Positions 8,438 through 16,535 are shown, numbered from the stretch's first letter. The stretch is 64,000 nt of DNA from an uncultured Clostridia bacterium (GCA_904393115.1 CAJFMX010000011.1:16210-80209); one strand, 5' to 3'. A program made the numbers and translations. The notes: generated by a model not told the origin, from the letters alone.

Positions 8438-9073
8438 TTACAGCGGGGTGTTGCCCGCGGCGATCTCCGGGAAGTTCGCCATGGAGTCCTCCTGGGTGAT
8501 CGGGCGGATCACGCGGCAGGGGTTGCCCGCGGCAAAGCTCATGGGCGGGATGTCCTTTACGACCACGGAGCCCGCGCCGATGACGCAGCCGTCGCCGATG
8601 GTCACGCCCCCGCAGACGACGACGTTGGCCCCCAGCCAGACGTTGTTGCCGATGGTCACGGGCTTGGCGTAGCACAGGCGGACGGGCTTGCCGTCCGGCC
8701 CGCGCATGAGCTCGCGCTCCTTGGGCAGCATGGGGTGCACGGGGGTGACGATGGTGACGTTCGGGCCGAAGTCGCAGTGGTCGCCGATGGTCACGCGCCC
8801 GTCGTCCTGCACGGTCAGGTTGTAGTTGGCGAAGAACGCCTTGCCGATGCTCGTGTGGCTGCCGTAGTGAAAGAAGATCGGGCCCTGCATGCGCGCGCCC
8901 TCGCCCAGGCTGCCGACGATCTTCTTCAGCAGGGCCTCGCGCGCCTCCTCCTCGTCCTCAAAGAGGCGGTTGTAGAGCGCGCACAGGTTGTGCGAGCGCA
9001 GCTTCAGGGCCTTAAGCTCCGGGTGTCCGGGGCAGAAGAGCTGCCCGGCAAAGATCTTTTCTTCCTCCGTCAT
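8438..9073 (-). CDS. Maltose/galactoside-type O-acetyltransferase (hexapeptide repeat)
   Basis: Acetyl-CoA-dependent sugar O-acetyltransferase of the Maa/LacA/NodL family, 211 residues, cytoplasmic trimer by family. The N-terminal Maa domain (residues 4-60, with the LYNRLF motif) precedes left-handed beta-helix hexapeptide repeats. The catalytic His lies in TPVHPM, and the acetyl-CoA-binding end contains NNVWLGANVVVCGGVTIGDGCVIGAG-type repeats. The last 20 residues after RVIRPI are not family-conserved. RBS AGAAGGGGGAA precedes the ATG. No sugar partner gene is fused or overlapping. Confidence 0.9.
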   Translation of the reverse strand: MTEEEKIFAGQLFCPGHPELKALKLRSHNLCALYNRLFEDEEEAREALLKKIVGSLGEGARMQGPIFFHYGSHTSIGKAFFANYNLTVQDDGRVTIGDHCDFGPNVTIVTPVHPMLPKERELMRGPDGKPVRLCYAKPVTIGNNVWLGANVVVCGGVTIGDGCVIGAGSVVVKDIPPMSFAAGNPCRVIRPITQEDSMANFPEIAAGNTPL

Positions 9074-9106
9074 TGGGAATTTCCCCCTTCTGTCTTGTGT
9101 TTTTGC

Positions 9107-9571
9107 TCAGTTTTCGCTCTGGTAGCCGAAGAGCCGGCCCATGGCGGTGGTGACGGCCTCCAGGGCGCGGATGCTCTCGTTGAGCCCCTCGACGTCCAGG
9201 CTGGCGATGGCGCGCAACGAGGCCTCGATGTCCTCGGCGCTGGACTCGATCATGTCCGAGCCGTCCTGGACCAGCGCGTCGATGCCCGCGAGCGTCTCCT
9301 GCAGCTCCAGCGCGCGGACCGTCGCGTGCAGGTCGCTCACAGCGTAGGAGGCGTTGCCCGCGAGGATCTGCACGTCGTGCAGCGCAGCCGACGCCGTGCC
9401 CGCAAGGGCCAGGATCGAGATTGCCACCACCGCCGCGATCCCGGTGCGGATCCTCTGGTGCCAAAGCCCCCGGCGGGCCAGGGCCTCCTGGCGCCGCTGG
9501 CTCTCGAGCAGGGCGCCCAGCGCATCCCGCTCCTGCGTCCCCTTGTCCTTTTCTTCCCGGATTTCGCTCAT
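9107..9571 (-). CDS. Small single-pass membrane protein of unknown function
   Basis: 154 residues, not recognised. A charged N-terminal tail (1-38, rich in Glu, Arg and Gln) is followed by one membrane segment (about 43-63) and a roughly 90-residue mostly helical C-terminal part with many Ala, Glu and Asp, probably outside the membrane. It overlaps the upstream DUF3810-like gene by four bases (ATGA) and has GGGGAGG before its ATG, so the pair is co-transcribed and possibly functionally linked. No catalytic motif is visible. Confidence 0.8.
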   Translation of the reverse strand: MSEIREEKDKGTQERDALGALLESQRRQEALARRGLWHQRIRTGIAAVVAISILALAGTASAALHDVQILAGNASYAVSDLHATVRALELQETLAGIDALVQDGSDMIESSAEDIEASLRAIASLDVEGLNESIRALEAVTTAMGRLFGYQSEN

Positions 9572-10692
9572 TGTGCTTCCTCCCCTTCCGCCTGCAGCAT
9601 CTGCGCGATGAGCAGGTCCACCATTCTTCCATAGGAGCGCACGCCCTCGGTCTGGCCGTTGGCCTTGAGGTAGGCGTCGTTGAGCTGCTCGTGCACCTCG
9701 GCCGCCTCGCCGTCGTAGGGCTCCCAGGCGGCGTTGTAGGCCCTAAGGTCCGCGACCACCGCGGGCGAATACGTCTCCCAGACCGCGGCGTAGGCCGCGG
9801 GGTCCGCCTCGCTGAGCGCGTTGCCCGCGTAGATGAGCGCCAGCAGCGTGCCCGAATAGCGGACGTAGGCGCGCGGGCTCTCCATGCAGACCGCATAGGC
9901 GATGAAGTTCGCCTCGTCCTCGCGCGCAAAGCCGCGCAGGTGCGCGCCCTCGTGCGCGGCGGTGGCCGCAAGCAACGCGTCGGACTCGTGGGCGTTGACG
10001 TGCGCCTCAAACGTAAAGGGCGAAAAGATCCCGGAAATCTGCAAATACGCAAGGGGCGTCGAGAGCAGCGCGAACTTCGGCGCGCCGTAGTGCCCGCCGA
10101 GCCAGGGATAGGCCTGCGCCGCGCTGGCGTAGGCCTCGTTCACGTGCTCGCGCAGCACGGTGCGCCGGTCCACGGACAGGGCGAAGGCCTCCCCGCCCCC
10201 GCCGAGCTCCGCGCGCAGGTCGTTGGCCTGGTCCGCCAGGCGCGCGACCAGCCGCTCCAGGGTATTGACTTCTACAGCCTGCACGGGAAGTCCTGCTATT
10301 TCGGCATAGGGCTTGCGCGAATAATTCAGCGCCCAGCCGAGGGAAAAGACCAGGTACCCGCAAAGGGGCACGCACAGCCAGCCGGCGACGAGCCGCCGCC
10401 ACGCGATCCTGCGCCGCGCCGCCTGCACGACGCCCAGCGCGAGCAGCGCCGGCAGCGCAAAGAGCAGCACCTCGCTCAGCGACACCGGCAGCAGCCCCGT
10501 GACCGTGGAGAGCGCCTGCCCCCACAGCGGGTAGATCCCCCGGGAATAGACGCGCTCCACCGCCTCCGGATGCGACTGCGCAAGGCGCGTCAGCAGCCAG
10601 GCCGCAAGCGAGGCAATTCCAAGAAGCGCGGCCTTCCGAAAAGGGCGCCAGCGCGCACTTCTCCCCCTGGCGTCCGCTCCGTTCGCCTGCAT
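9568..10692 (-). CDS. DUF3810-like membrane protein with metalloprotease-like HExxH-type motif region
   Basis: 374 residues. An N-terminal cytoplasmic tail, two to three membrane segments (about 22-40, 65-88 and 107-130) and a large C-terminal domain containing AAHEGAHLRGFAREDEANF, which resembles a zinc-protease helix (HExxH with a downstream Glu). This matches the DUF3810 architecture; function is unknown in general. I start at the ATG at 10692, eight bases after AAGGGGG; an ATG two codons earlier is too close to the RBS. An extended -10 (TGCTAAAAT, box 10785-10790) lies upstream. Confidence 0.8.
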   Translation of the reverse strand: MQANGADARGRSARWRPFRKAALLGIASLAAWLLTRLAQSHPEAVERVYSRGIYPLWGQALSTVTGLLPVSLSEVLLFALPALLALGVVQAARRRIAWRRLVAGWLCVPLCGYLVFSLGWALNYSRKPYAEIAGLPVQAVEVNTLERLVARLADQANDLRAELGGGGEAFALSVDRRTVLREHVNEAYASAAQAYPWLGGHYGAPKFALLSTPLAYLQISGIFSPFTFEAHVNAHESDALLAATAAHEGAHLRGFAREDEANFIAYAVCMESPRAYVRYSGTLLALIYAGNALSEADPAAYAAVWETYSPAVVADLRAYNAAWEPYDGEAAEVHEQLNDAYLKANGQTEGVRSYGRMVDLLIAQMLQAEGEEAQ

Positions 10693-10814
10693 TGTCATTC
10701 CCCCTTTGGTTTTCGCCTTGTTTTTTGCACAATGCCGGGGCAAAAACGATTCGCTGCCCGAACATTTCCGGCCCCGTGCCGTCTATTTTAGCACAAATAT
10801 GTTAAAAATGAGTG

Positions 10815-10859
10815 AATTCCATCGTTTTTCACACTTTTCTCCCAAAAAACGATGGAATT
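10815..10859. repeat. Perfect 15-bp inverted repeat between the DUF3810-like gene and pgi
   Basis: AATTCCATCGTTTTT (10815-10829) and its exact complement (10845-10859) flank a 15-base loop. It lies between the divergent promoters and covers the -35 region of pgi. It has no T-tract in the pgi direction suitable for termination, so it is an operator or dyad candidate. Confidence 0.75.
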
Positions 10860-10881
10860 TTCCGCAGGAGTTGTCTATAAT
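10853..10881 (+). promoter_or_regulatory. Probable pgi promoter
   Basis: TATAAT at 10876-10881 is perfect. The -35 (TGGAAT, 10853-10858, 17-base spacer) is weak and lies inside the right arm of the inverted repeat, which suggests regulation. Confidence 0.6.
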
Positions 10882-10918
10882 GAGTGAGGATTACAACGAC
10901 GGAAACGAGGCTGATCTT

Positions 10919-12481
10919 ATGACCAAAGAATACCAGAATGAAGCTTGGGCTTCCTCCATGCGCGTGGCCTTCGACTTCAACCACATGATGGCGGACTACG
11001 CCGCCGACGCCCGCGCCGCGGTGCGCTCGGACCTGCGCAAGCTCGCCCACACCCTGGAGGGCCGCGAGCTTGGCAAGGTGCAGGACTCCATCGCCAAGCT
11101 GTCTGACCCGCCGGGACGGCTGCTGAAGAAAAACTTCATCGAGTACAAGGACCTCAGCCAGCTGGCGGACCGCCTTGCCGCCGCGCACAGCGCGGTGCAG
11201 GCCTCCCGCGGCGACATCCACAAGATGATGGCCTGGACCGAGCTCCCCTATAACCAGGCGGAGGTCATCTCCGACATCAAGGCCACGGCCGCCAAGGTGC
11301 GCGAGAAGTTCGACGCCTTCGTGGTGCTGGGCATCGGCGGCAGCGCGCTGGGCCCGGCGATGGTGCAGCAGGCCATGGGCGACCTGCGCCACAACGAGCT
11401 GCCGGCCGGGCGCCGCAGCGGCCCGCGCATCTACATCGAGGACAACGTCGACCCCGAGCGCATGGTCTCCCTGCTGAACCTGCTGGACCTGGACAAGACC
11501 TGCTTTAACGTCATCTCCAAGTCCGGCAACACCTCCGAGACCATGAGCCAGTACCTGATCGTGTCCGACCTGCTCAAGCAGCGCTACGGCAAGGCCTACG
11601 GCGAGCACATGATCCTGACCACCGACGCCTCCAAGGGCAACCTCAACAAGATCGGCAAGGCGGACGGCCTCAAGATGTTCGTCGTGCCGGACGGCGTGGG
11701 CGGCCGCTTCTCGGAGATGTGCCCGGTGGGCCTGCTGGCCGCGGCGGTTTCCGGCATCGACATCGAGGAGCTGCTCGCGGGCGCGGCGGCCATGGACGCG
11801 CGCTGCCGCGTGCCCGGCTACCAGAAGAACCCCGCGCTCTTTGCCGCCGGCGCCATGTACGCCGCGCTGGAGAAGGGCCTCAACATCCACGTCATGATGC
11901 CCTATGCGGACAGCCTGAAGTTCATGGCGGACTGGTATGCGCAGCTGTGGGCCGAGTCCCTGGGCAAGAACGTGCATCGCGACGGCACGCCCTGCGACGA
12001 GGCGCAGACCCCGGTCAAGTCCCTGGGCGTCACCGACCAGCACAGCCAGGTCCAGCTCTACACCGAGGGCCCGGACGACAAGGTCATCACCTTCCTCAAG
12101 GTGAAGAACTTCCGCCGCTCCATCACCATCCCCGTGGGCTGCGAGGAGTTCAAGGACGTCTCCTTCCTGTGCGGAAAGACGCTGGGCGAGCTCATGGAGG
12201 CGGAGTGCAAGTCCACGGAGTACGCGCTGCTCAAGGCGGCCAAGCCCTCCTGGTCCATCACCCTGCCCGAGGTCAACGCCTACACCCTGGGCCAGCTCAT
12301 GTACTTCTTCGAGATGCAGACCGCCTACATGGGCGAGCTGATGAACGTGGACGCCTTCAACCAGCCGGGCGTGGAGGAGGGCAAGAACGCCGCCTACGCG
12401 CTGCTCGGCCGCGCCGGGTACGAGAACAAGGCCGCGGAGCTGCGCGCCTGCCCCGCCCCGGACTCCAAGTACGTGATGTAA
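10919..12481 (+). CDS. pgi: Glucose-6-phosphate isomerase
   Basis: Cytoplasmic interconversion of glucose-6-phosphate and fructose-6-phosphate in glycolysis and gluconeogenesis. 520 residues. The SIS domains show VVLGIGGSALGP and SKSGNTSETMSQ in the first, GGRFSEM and the late KSLGVTDQHSQVQLYTEGP segment, with catalytic His and Gln, in the second. I start at the ATG at 10919 with GAGG eight bases upstream and the promoter just ahead; longer in-frame starts lie in the promoter. It stands before fba, two genes of one pathway, but each with its own terminator. Confidence 0.95.
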   Translation: MTKEYQNEAWASSMRVAFDFNHMMADYAADARAAVRSDLRKLAHTLEGRELGKVQDSIAKLSDPPGRLLKKNFIEYKDLSQLADRLAAAHSAVQASRGDIHKMMAWTELPYNQAEVISDIKATAAKVREKFDAFVVLGIGGSALGPAMVQQAMGDLRHNELPAGRRSGPRIYIEDNVDPERMVSLLNLLDLDKTCFNVISKSGNTSETMSQYLIVSDLLKQRYGKAYGEHMILTTDASKGNLNKIGKADGLKMFVVPDGVGGRFSEMCPVGLLAAAVSGIDIEELLAGAAAMDARCRVPGYQKNPALFAAGAMYAALEKGLNIHVMMPYADSLKFMADWYAQLWAESLGKNVHRDGTPCDEAQTPVKSLGVTDQHSQVQLYTEGPDDKVITFLKVKNFRRSITIPVGCEEFKDVSFLCGKTLGELMEAECKSTEYALLKAAKPSWSITLPEVNAYTLGQLMYFFEMQTAYMGELMNVDAFNQPGVEEGKNAAYALLGRAGYENKAAELRACPAPDSKYVM

Positions 12482-12513
12482 CCCCCTGGTCCCGTCTCCA
12501 TCGCTTTCGTCTT

Positions 12514-12557
12514 GGCCCGCCCGCTCCCGCGCCTTGGGAGCGGGCGGGCCTTTTTTT
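12514..12557 (+). terminator. pgi terminator
   Basis: A 15-bp GC-rich stem (GGCCCGCCCGCTCCC and complement) with a 7-base loop and seven T. Confidence 0.95.
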
Positions 12558-12621
12558 GCCGCCGCTCTTTGTCCGTTCTGTAAATTTTCTTGGGAGCGAA
12601 CGCTTTTCTTGGAAATTCGGC

Positions 12622-12650
12622 TTCCGCTTTGCCGCAAAATGGTGTATACT
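12622..12650 (+). promoter_or_regulatory. Probable fba promoter
   Basis: TATACT at 12645-12650 with a weak -35 (TTCCGC, 12622-12627) 17 bases upstream. Confidence 0.55.
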
Positions 12651-12684
12651 GAACACTGAAAAGGATATTAAGGAGGGTTTTACC

Positions 12685-13551
12685 ATGGGTCTGGTATCTG
12701 CAAAGGAAATGCTGAACAAGGCTGTCGCGGGCGGATACGCCGTCGGCCACTTCAACATCAACAACCTGGAATGGACCAAGGCCATCCTGCAGACCGCGCA
12801 GGAGCTGCAGTCCCCCGTGATCCTGGGCGTCAGCGAGGGCGCGGCCAAGTACATGTGCGGCTACACCACCGTCGCCTCGATGGTCAAGGCCATGCTCGAG
12901 GAGCTGAACATCACCGTCCCCGTCGCGCTGCACCTGGACCACGGCACCTATGAGGGCGCCAAGAAGGCCATCGCCGCGGGCTTCTCCTCCATCCAGTACG
13001 ATGGCGGCCACGCCCCCATCGAGGAGAACCTGCAGAAGACCGCCGAGTTCGTCAAGATCTGCGAGGAGAAGGGCCTGTCCCTGGAGGCCGAGGTCGGCTC
13101 CATCGGCGGCGAGGAGGACGGCGTCATCGGCGCGGGCGAGCTCGCGGACCCCGTTCAGTGCAAGACCATCGCGGACCTGGGCATCACGATGTTGGCCGCG
13201 GGCATCGGCAACATCCACGGCAAGTACCCCGCCAACTGGCAGGGCCTGAACTTCGAGGTCCTCTCGCAGATCCACAACGCCTGCTCCGGCAAGCCCCTGG
13301 TTCTGCACGGCGGCACCGGCATCCCCGCGGACATGGTCAAGAAGGCCATCTCCCTGGGCGTGGCCAAGGTCAACGTCAACACCGAGTGCCAGCTGGCCTT
13401 CGCCGCCGCCACCCGCAAGTACATCGAGGAAGGCAAGGACGAGCAGGGCAAGGGCTACGACCCCCGCAAACTGCTGGCCCCCGGCTTCCAGGCCATCAAG
13501 GACACCGTCAAGGAGAAGATGGAGCTCTTTGGCTCCATCGGCAAGGCGTAA
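12685..13551 (+). CDS. fba: Class II fructose-1,6-bisphosphate aldolase
   Basis: Zinc-dependent cleavage of fructose-1,6-bisphosphate to dihydroxyacetone phosphate and glyceraldehyde-3-phosphate, cytoplasmic. 288 residues, usual for the short class IIB form. The LHLDHG motif near residue 83 supplies the catalytic Asp and a zinc His, the SIGGEED glycine-rich loop follows, then GNIHGKY with a zinc His, and LHGGTGIP binds substrate phosphate. RBS AAGGAGG precedes the ATG. It could in principle be a tagatose-bisphosphate aldolase, but the neighbouring pgi favours the glycolytic role. Confidence 0.93.
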   Translation: MGLVSAKEMLNKAVAGGYAVGHFNINNLEWTKAILQTAQELQSPVILGVSEGAAKYMCGYTTVASMVKAMLEELNITVPVALHLDHGTYEGAKKAIAAGFSSIQYDGGHAPIEENLQKTAEFVKICEEKGLSLEAEVGSIGGEEDGVIGAGELADPVQCKTIADLGITMLAAGIGNIHGKYPANWQGLNFEVLSQIHNACSGKPLVLHGGTGIPADMVKKAISLGVAKVNVNTECQLAFAAATRKYIEEGKDEQGKGYDPRKLLAPGFQAIKDTVKEKMELFGSIGKA

Positions 13552-13571
13552 GCCTGCCCCCCTCCGCACGC

Positions 13572-13623
13572 GCGCGGCGCGCTCTCCCCATTCCCTTTGG
13601 GGAAAGCGCGCCGCGCTTTTTTT
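13572..13623 (+). terminator. fba terminator
   Basis: A 12-bp stem (GCGCGGCGCGCT with AGCGCGCCGCGC) plus an inner CCCC/GGGG stem, followed by seven T, abutting the end of the convergent gene. Confidence 0.93.
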
Positions 13624-14202
13624 CTATTCCCACTTGTCCTTCCAGTCGCCCCAGGCGCCCAGCGGGCGCTCCCCCGCGGCGAAGTAGGTCTGCCCGATGC
13701 TCACGACCGGGCCCGCCGCGCGCACGCGCTCGGCAAAGGGCCGTCCCTCCTCCGCCAGGGCCGCGTCGCCCAGGACGCTGCGGATCGCGCAGAGGTAGAT
13801 CTCGCTCTTTCCCGCCTCGTCCAGGCGCAGGGTCTTTTCCACCTGGAGCTCCAGCGTCCAGGGGCTCTCCTCCGGCACGGGCACGGGGAGCACGGCGCCG
13901 CGGCCCGAGGGGATGCGCCGGGACTTGTCCACCGCGTAGCCCGCGTGGTTCCCGCAGAAGTCCGCCGCGGGCAGGAGCGCCTCGCTCACCACCGAGGCCG
14001 AGAATACGCCCTGCGCGCGGATGCGGTCCCGCGTCAGCTTGTCCTCGCCGATGCAGGCCACGAACCGCAGGCCCTCGTCCCACGCGTAGGCCGCCCAGGT
14101 GAAGAGCCCGTAGTTCGGCTGGCCGTCCTCGCGGTAGGTGCCGTAGAGGTACAAACATGCCGGGCAGAACGCATTGCCCGGCGGGAAGGAGATCTTCTTC
14201 AT
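13624..14202 (-). CDS. Flavin reductase-like (FMN-binding split barrel) protein
   Basis: 192 residues, cytoplasmic. The layout (NYGLFTWAAYAW, then FVACIGEDKLTRDRIRAQGVFSASVV) matches the flavin-reductase-like/flavoredoxin fold, where the corresponding loops bind FMN phosphate. The reaction is probably redox or flavin binding, with no specific substrate assignable. I chose the ATG at 14202 after AAGGAAG; longer starts run into the promoter. Two Cys (CPAC) near the N-terminus could be functional. Convergent with fba. Confidence 0.78.
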   Translation of the reverse strand: MKKISFPPGNAFCPACLYLYGTYREDGQPNYGLFTWAAYAWDEGLRFVACIGEDKLTRDRIRAQGVFSASVVSEALLPAADFCGNHAGYAVDKSRRIPSGRGAVLPVPVPEESPWTLELQVEKTLRLDEAGKSEIYLCAIRSVLGDAALAEEGRPFAERVRAAGPVVSIGQTYFAAGERPLGAWGDWKDKWE

Positions 14203-14291
14203 GTCCGCGCACTTCCTTTCTTCTCTTGCGAAGGGGGCGATTTGGGGGACGCCATATTCCGGCAATCTGCGGTTTTCTTTCTTCATGCCCC

Positions 14292-14320
14292 ATTATATAG
14301 AGAGAAAGGCGGCCCGTCAA
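14292..14320 (-). promoter_or_regulatory. Promoter of the flavin reductase-like gene
   Basis: Minus strand TTGACG (14315-14320), 17-base spacer, TATAAT (14292-14297). The -35 box is the loop of the hairpin at 14306-14329. Confidence 0.85.
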
Positions 14321-14329
14321 GGCCGCCTT
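14306..14329 (-). terminator. Hairpin after the endolysin gene, loop formed by the next -35 box
   Basis: AAGGCGGCC-TTGACG-GGCCGCCTT on the minus strand is a 9-bp perfect stem followed by TTTCTCTC. It is a likely weak terminator for the lysis module, merged with the next promoter. Confidence 0.6.
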
Positions 14330-14343
14330 CCCGCGCGCAGGGG

Positions 14344-15528
14344 TTAGAGCGCCGCGCCGTAGCGGGCGACGGCCTCCTCCGTCTTCCTCCCGTAGATGCC
14401 GTCAACGTCGAGCTTTGCGCCCCGGGCGTTGAGCGCCTTCTGCAGGGCCTGCACGCGCAGGCCGCGCATCCCGAGGCGCAGCGGCGCCTCCGGGTTGTAG
14501 CGCAGGAGCGCGCAGGCCTTGCCGCGGTAGAGCGTCAGGGGGTCTGTGCGCACGCCGTACCTGGTCGAGCGCGCGTGCACGATCTCTTCCCCGTCCACGA
14601 CGATGGTCACGTGCGTAATCCGGTTGGCCCGCTTTGTGCTCTTGTCCGTGCAGAGGAACTGCAGGTCGCCTGCTTGCGTCGCCCGCTCCAGCACGGACGC
14701 GCCGCCCAGGGTCTTGCCGATCTGCGCGTACGTCTCCGGCCAGAGCAGCTCGAAGACGTCCGAATAGACCTCCTGGGACGAGTTCGGGATCGCGCTGCCC
14801 ACGAGCGCCCAGCTGACGCCCTGCGCCGCATACGCCCGCGCCACCAGGCTCGAGCAGTCAAAGGCGTCGGCGGCCCCGCGGTCCGCCTGGCTGTAGCGGC
14901 TGCCGAGCTTGGTCATCGCCCAGAGGGCCGCGCCCTGCGCCACGCACGCCGCGGGCCGTCCGCCCTCCGGCTCCTCGGGCGCATCGGGCGCTTCCGGCTC
15001 CGGTGGAGCTTCCGGCTCCTGTGGGGCTTCCGGCTCCTCGGGCGAATCCGGGTCGCCGGGGACCTCCTCCGGGATGGGCGTGTCGTACCAGAGGCCGTTC
15101 TGCCGCATCATGCGCTCGACGTCGTCCACGCGCCCCTTGCGCTGGAGGGTCTTGGCCTGCTCGCTGTTCTGCCCATAGCGGTGCGCGAGCATGGCAAAGC
15201 GCCAGAGGTCGTCGCCGGCAAAGCCGTAGCGCTCCGCGCCGAGCTTCGCATAGAAGACGAAGATCGCGGCCATGCCGGCGATGGACTCCCAGGACGTTAA
15301 GTCAAAGCGAAAGCCCGCGTAGCGGTAGTAGTCCTCCGCGTACTTGGGCTGAAACTGACAGGGACCGACCGCGCCCGCGCTGGACACGACGCCCAGGCGG
15401 AAGTCGCTCTCGCACTCGACCGTGCCCAGCAAAATGCCCACCGGCACGCGATAGGTCACGGACGAGGCCTCGGCCACGTCCACCGCGGCGGCGGGGGCGG
15501 GGCGGCCGTTTTCCATTTTCCATTCCAT
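14344..15528 (-). CDS. Phage-type endolysin: lytic transglycosylase, NlpC/P60-like and peptidoglycan-binding modules
   Basis: Cell-wall hydrolase of 394 residues without a signal peptide. Residues about 10-130 look like a soluble lytic transglycosylase/lysozyme domain (ECESDF with Glu40, then SSAGAVGPCQFQP). A Pro/Glu-rich linker of repeated EPEAP units follows (about 155-190). Next is an NlpC/P60-type peptidase with FDCSSLV (nucleophile Cys) and THVTIVVDGEEIVHA (His). The C-terminus is a PG_binding_1 domain (LRLGMRGLRVQALQKAL ... DGIYGRKTEEAV). The ATG at 15528 follows GGGGAGG. With a holin-like gene upstream it resembles a phage lysis cassette, but no other phage genes flank it. Confidence 0.85.
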   Translation of the reverse strand: MEWKMENGRPAPAAAVDVAEASSVTYRVPVGILLGTVECESDFRLGVVSSAGAVGPCQFQPKYAEDYYRYAGFRFDLTSWESIAGMAAIFVFYAKLGAERYGFAGDDLWRFAMLAHRYGQNSEQAKTLQRKGRVDDVERMMRQNGLWYDTPIPEEVPGDPDSPEEPEAPQEPEAPPEPEAPDAPEEPEGGRPAACVAQGAALWAMTKLGSRYSQADRGAADAFDCSSLVARAYAAQGVSWALVGSAIPNSSQEVYSDVFELLWPETYAQIGKTLGGASVLERATQAGDLQFLCTDKSTKRANRITHVTIVVDGEEIVHARSTRYGVRTDPLTLYRGKACALLRYNPEAPLRLGMRGLRVQALQKALNARGAKLDVDGIYGRKTEEAVARYGAAL

Positions 15529-15547
15529 CTCTTTTTTCCTCCCCTTT

Positions 15548-15613
15548 GGACACAAGTGTCCTCTATAGGATATGCGGCGGCCGCAAACGGGGTGATTCGC
15601 GCGCGGCCGCCGC
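15548..15613 (-). repeat. Palindrome and 11-bp stem-loop between holin-like and endolysin genes
   Basis: GGACACAAGTGTCC (15548-15561) is a perfect palindrome just upstream of the endolysin RBS. GCGGCGGCCGC (15574-15584) pairs exactly with 15603-15613. No T-tract follows, so it is more likely a processing or translational control element than a terminator. Confidence 0.6.
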
Positions 15614-15620
15614 GCTCCCC

Positions 15621-15920
15621 TTACGCCTTCCAGGACGTGGCGTTGAGGTAGGCGACCACGCCGTCGATCAGCGCGCCGGCCGCGGTCTCGTCGAGCGCGC
15701 CGCCGAGCGCGGCGAGCTGCTCGAGCACCCAGGCGCGCTTCTGCGGCCCGGCGCCCTGGTACCCGCTCCAGAGCGCCTCGGCCTTGCGCGCCAGCTCCAC
15801 CACCGCGCCGATCGCCCGCGCCGCCGCGTCGCCCGTCAAATGCCCCTTGAGCCGCAGAAACGCGATCGCCCCGGCCGCGAGCGCCACAATCGCCAGGAGA
15901 ACCCAGGTCATCCCGTCCAT
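15621..15920 (-). CDS. Holin-like small membrane protein
   Basis: 99 residues. One N-terminal membrane segment (about 5-23) is followed by a soluble alpha-helical tail rich in Ala and charged residues, ending AYLNATSWKA. Size, topology and position directly before an endolysin fit a phage holin of the LLH type; by family it would form membrane lesions that release or activate the endolysin. The sequence itself is not diagnostic. RBS AGAGGGGGAAG lies upstream. The gap to the preceding small gene is 21 bases. Confidence 0.65.
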   Translation of the reverse strand: MDGMTWVLLAIVALAAGAIAFLRLKGHLTGDAAARAIGAVVELARKAEALWSGYQGAGPQKRAWVLEQLAALGGALDETAAGALIDGVVAYLNATSWKA

Positions 15921-15941
15921 CGTCTTCCCCCTCTCTTGTCC

Positions 15942-16253
15942 CTACTCCATCCGCTTTGTCGGCAGGCCGTCGAGCTCGCGCACGAGGTTGGCGACCGTGC
16001 CGTTGCCGCCCAGCGCCCTGTACCAGCGGAACATCTCCTCGACGTTCTCCCGCGCCGGGATGGGATACTCCCCGCGCTCCCGGTAGTGGTTGTAGTTCCA
16101 GTAGAGCCGGTCGCGCAGCAGCGCCTGCAGGCCCAGGCGCACGGCGCGGTCCTCCTCCTTTGCGCGCCGGAGCTGCGCCGCCGCCCAGGCCGCGAGCGCT
16201 GCGCACGCCGCGGGCACCGCCCACCGCAGGACAAGAACCCCGATCTCCTCCAA
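15942..16253 (-). CDS. Small membrane protein of the lysis module
   Basis: 103 residues, unrecognised. One membrane segment (about 5-25) is followed by a charged, Arg/Glu-rich cytoplasmic part with RLYWNYNHYRERGEYPIPARENVEEMFRWY, similar in style to small phage proteins encoded before holins. I start at the TTG at 16253, eight bases after GGGAGG; longer in-frame extension upstream lacks an RBS and overlaps a terminator hairpin. It is followed closely by the holin-like gene. Confidence 0.6.
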   Translation of the reverse strand: MEEIGVLVLRWAVPAACAALAAWAAAQLRRAKEEDRAVRLGLQALLRDRLYWNYNHYRERGEYPIPARENVEEMFRWYRALGGNGTVANLVRELDGLPTKRME

Positions 16254-16357
16254 TGCTATGCCCTCCCTTCCCACTCGCTCTTCCCCTACAGGATAGGGCG
16301 GCGCAGGGCGCACCCCGTGCGCGATCCAGGCGCACAGGGTTCCGCCGGCCCCGCGCC

Positions 16358-16397
16358 AAAAAAGCGCCCTGGAATCCTCTGGATTCCGGAGCGCTTT
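16358..16397 (-). terminator. Strong intrinsic terminator upstream of the lysis module
   Basis: Minus strand stem AAAGCGC/GCGCTTT plus GGAATCC/GGATTCC with a 3-base loop, followed by six T. It separates the tiny ORF at 16413-16451 from the lysis genes. Confidence 0.85.
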
Positions 16398-16412
16398 CTC
16401 GCCCAAAGCACC

Positions 16413-16451
16413 TCACGCCTCCGCGACGTGGTCGCCCCGCCGCTCGTCCAT
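16413..16451 (-). CDS. Tiny 12-codon ORF with strong RBS, possible remnant or leader peptide
   Basis: The ATG at 16451 follows AGGAGGG by six bases and encodes MDERRGDHVAEA before a TGA, then the terminator hairpin. The RBS-ORF-terminator order resembles a leader peptide unit, or the ruined end of a deleted gene. No promoter fits between it and the tRNA terminator. Confidence 0.35.
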   Translation of the reverse strand: MDERRGDHVAEA

Positions 16452-16475
16452 GCTCTTCCCTCCTGTTCTCGTTTG

Positions 16476-16534
16476 GAAAAAGAAAAACACCAAGTACAGC
16501 TCTTCTTGCAAAGATTCTGCTATACTTGGTGTTT
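16476..16534 (-). terminator. Terminator of tRNA-Val(CAC)
   Basis: A long stem (AACACCAAGTA with TACTTGGTGTT, extended by TAGC/GCTG) followed by a T-rich tract on the minus strand, starting directly after the CCA end of the tRNA. Confidence 0.85.
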
Positions 16535-16535
16535 G

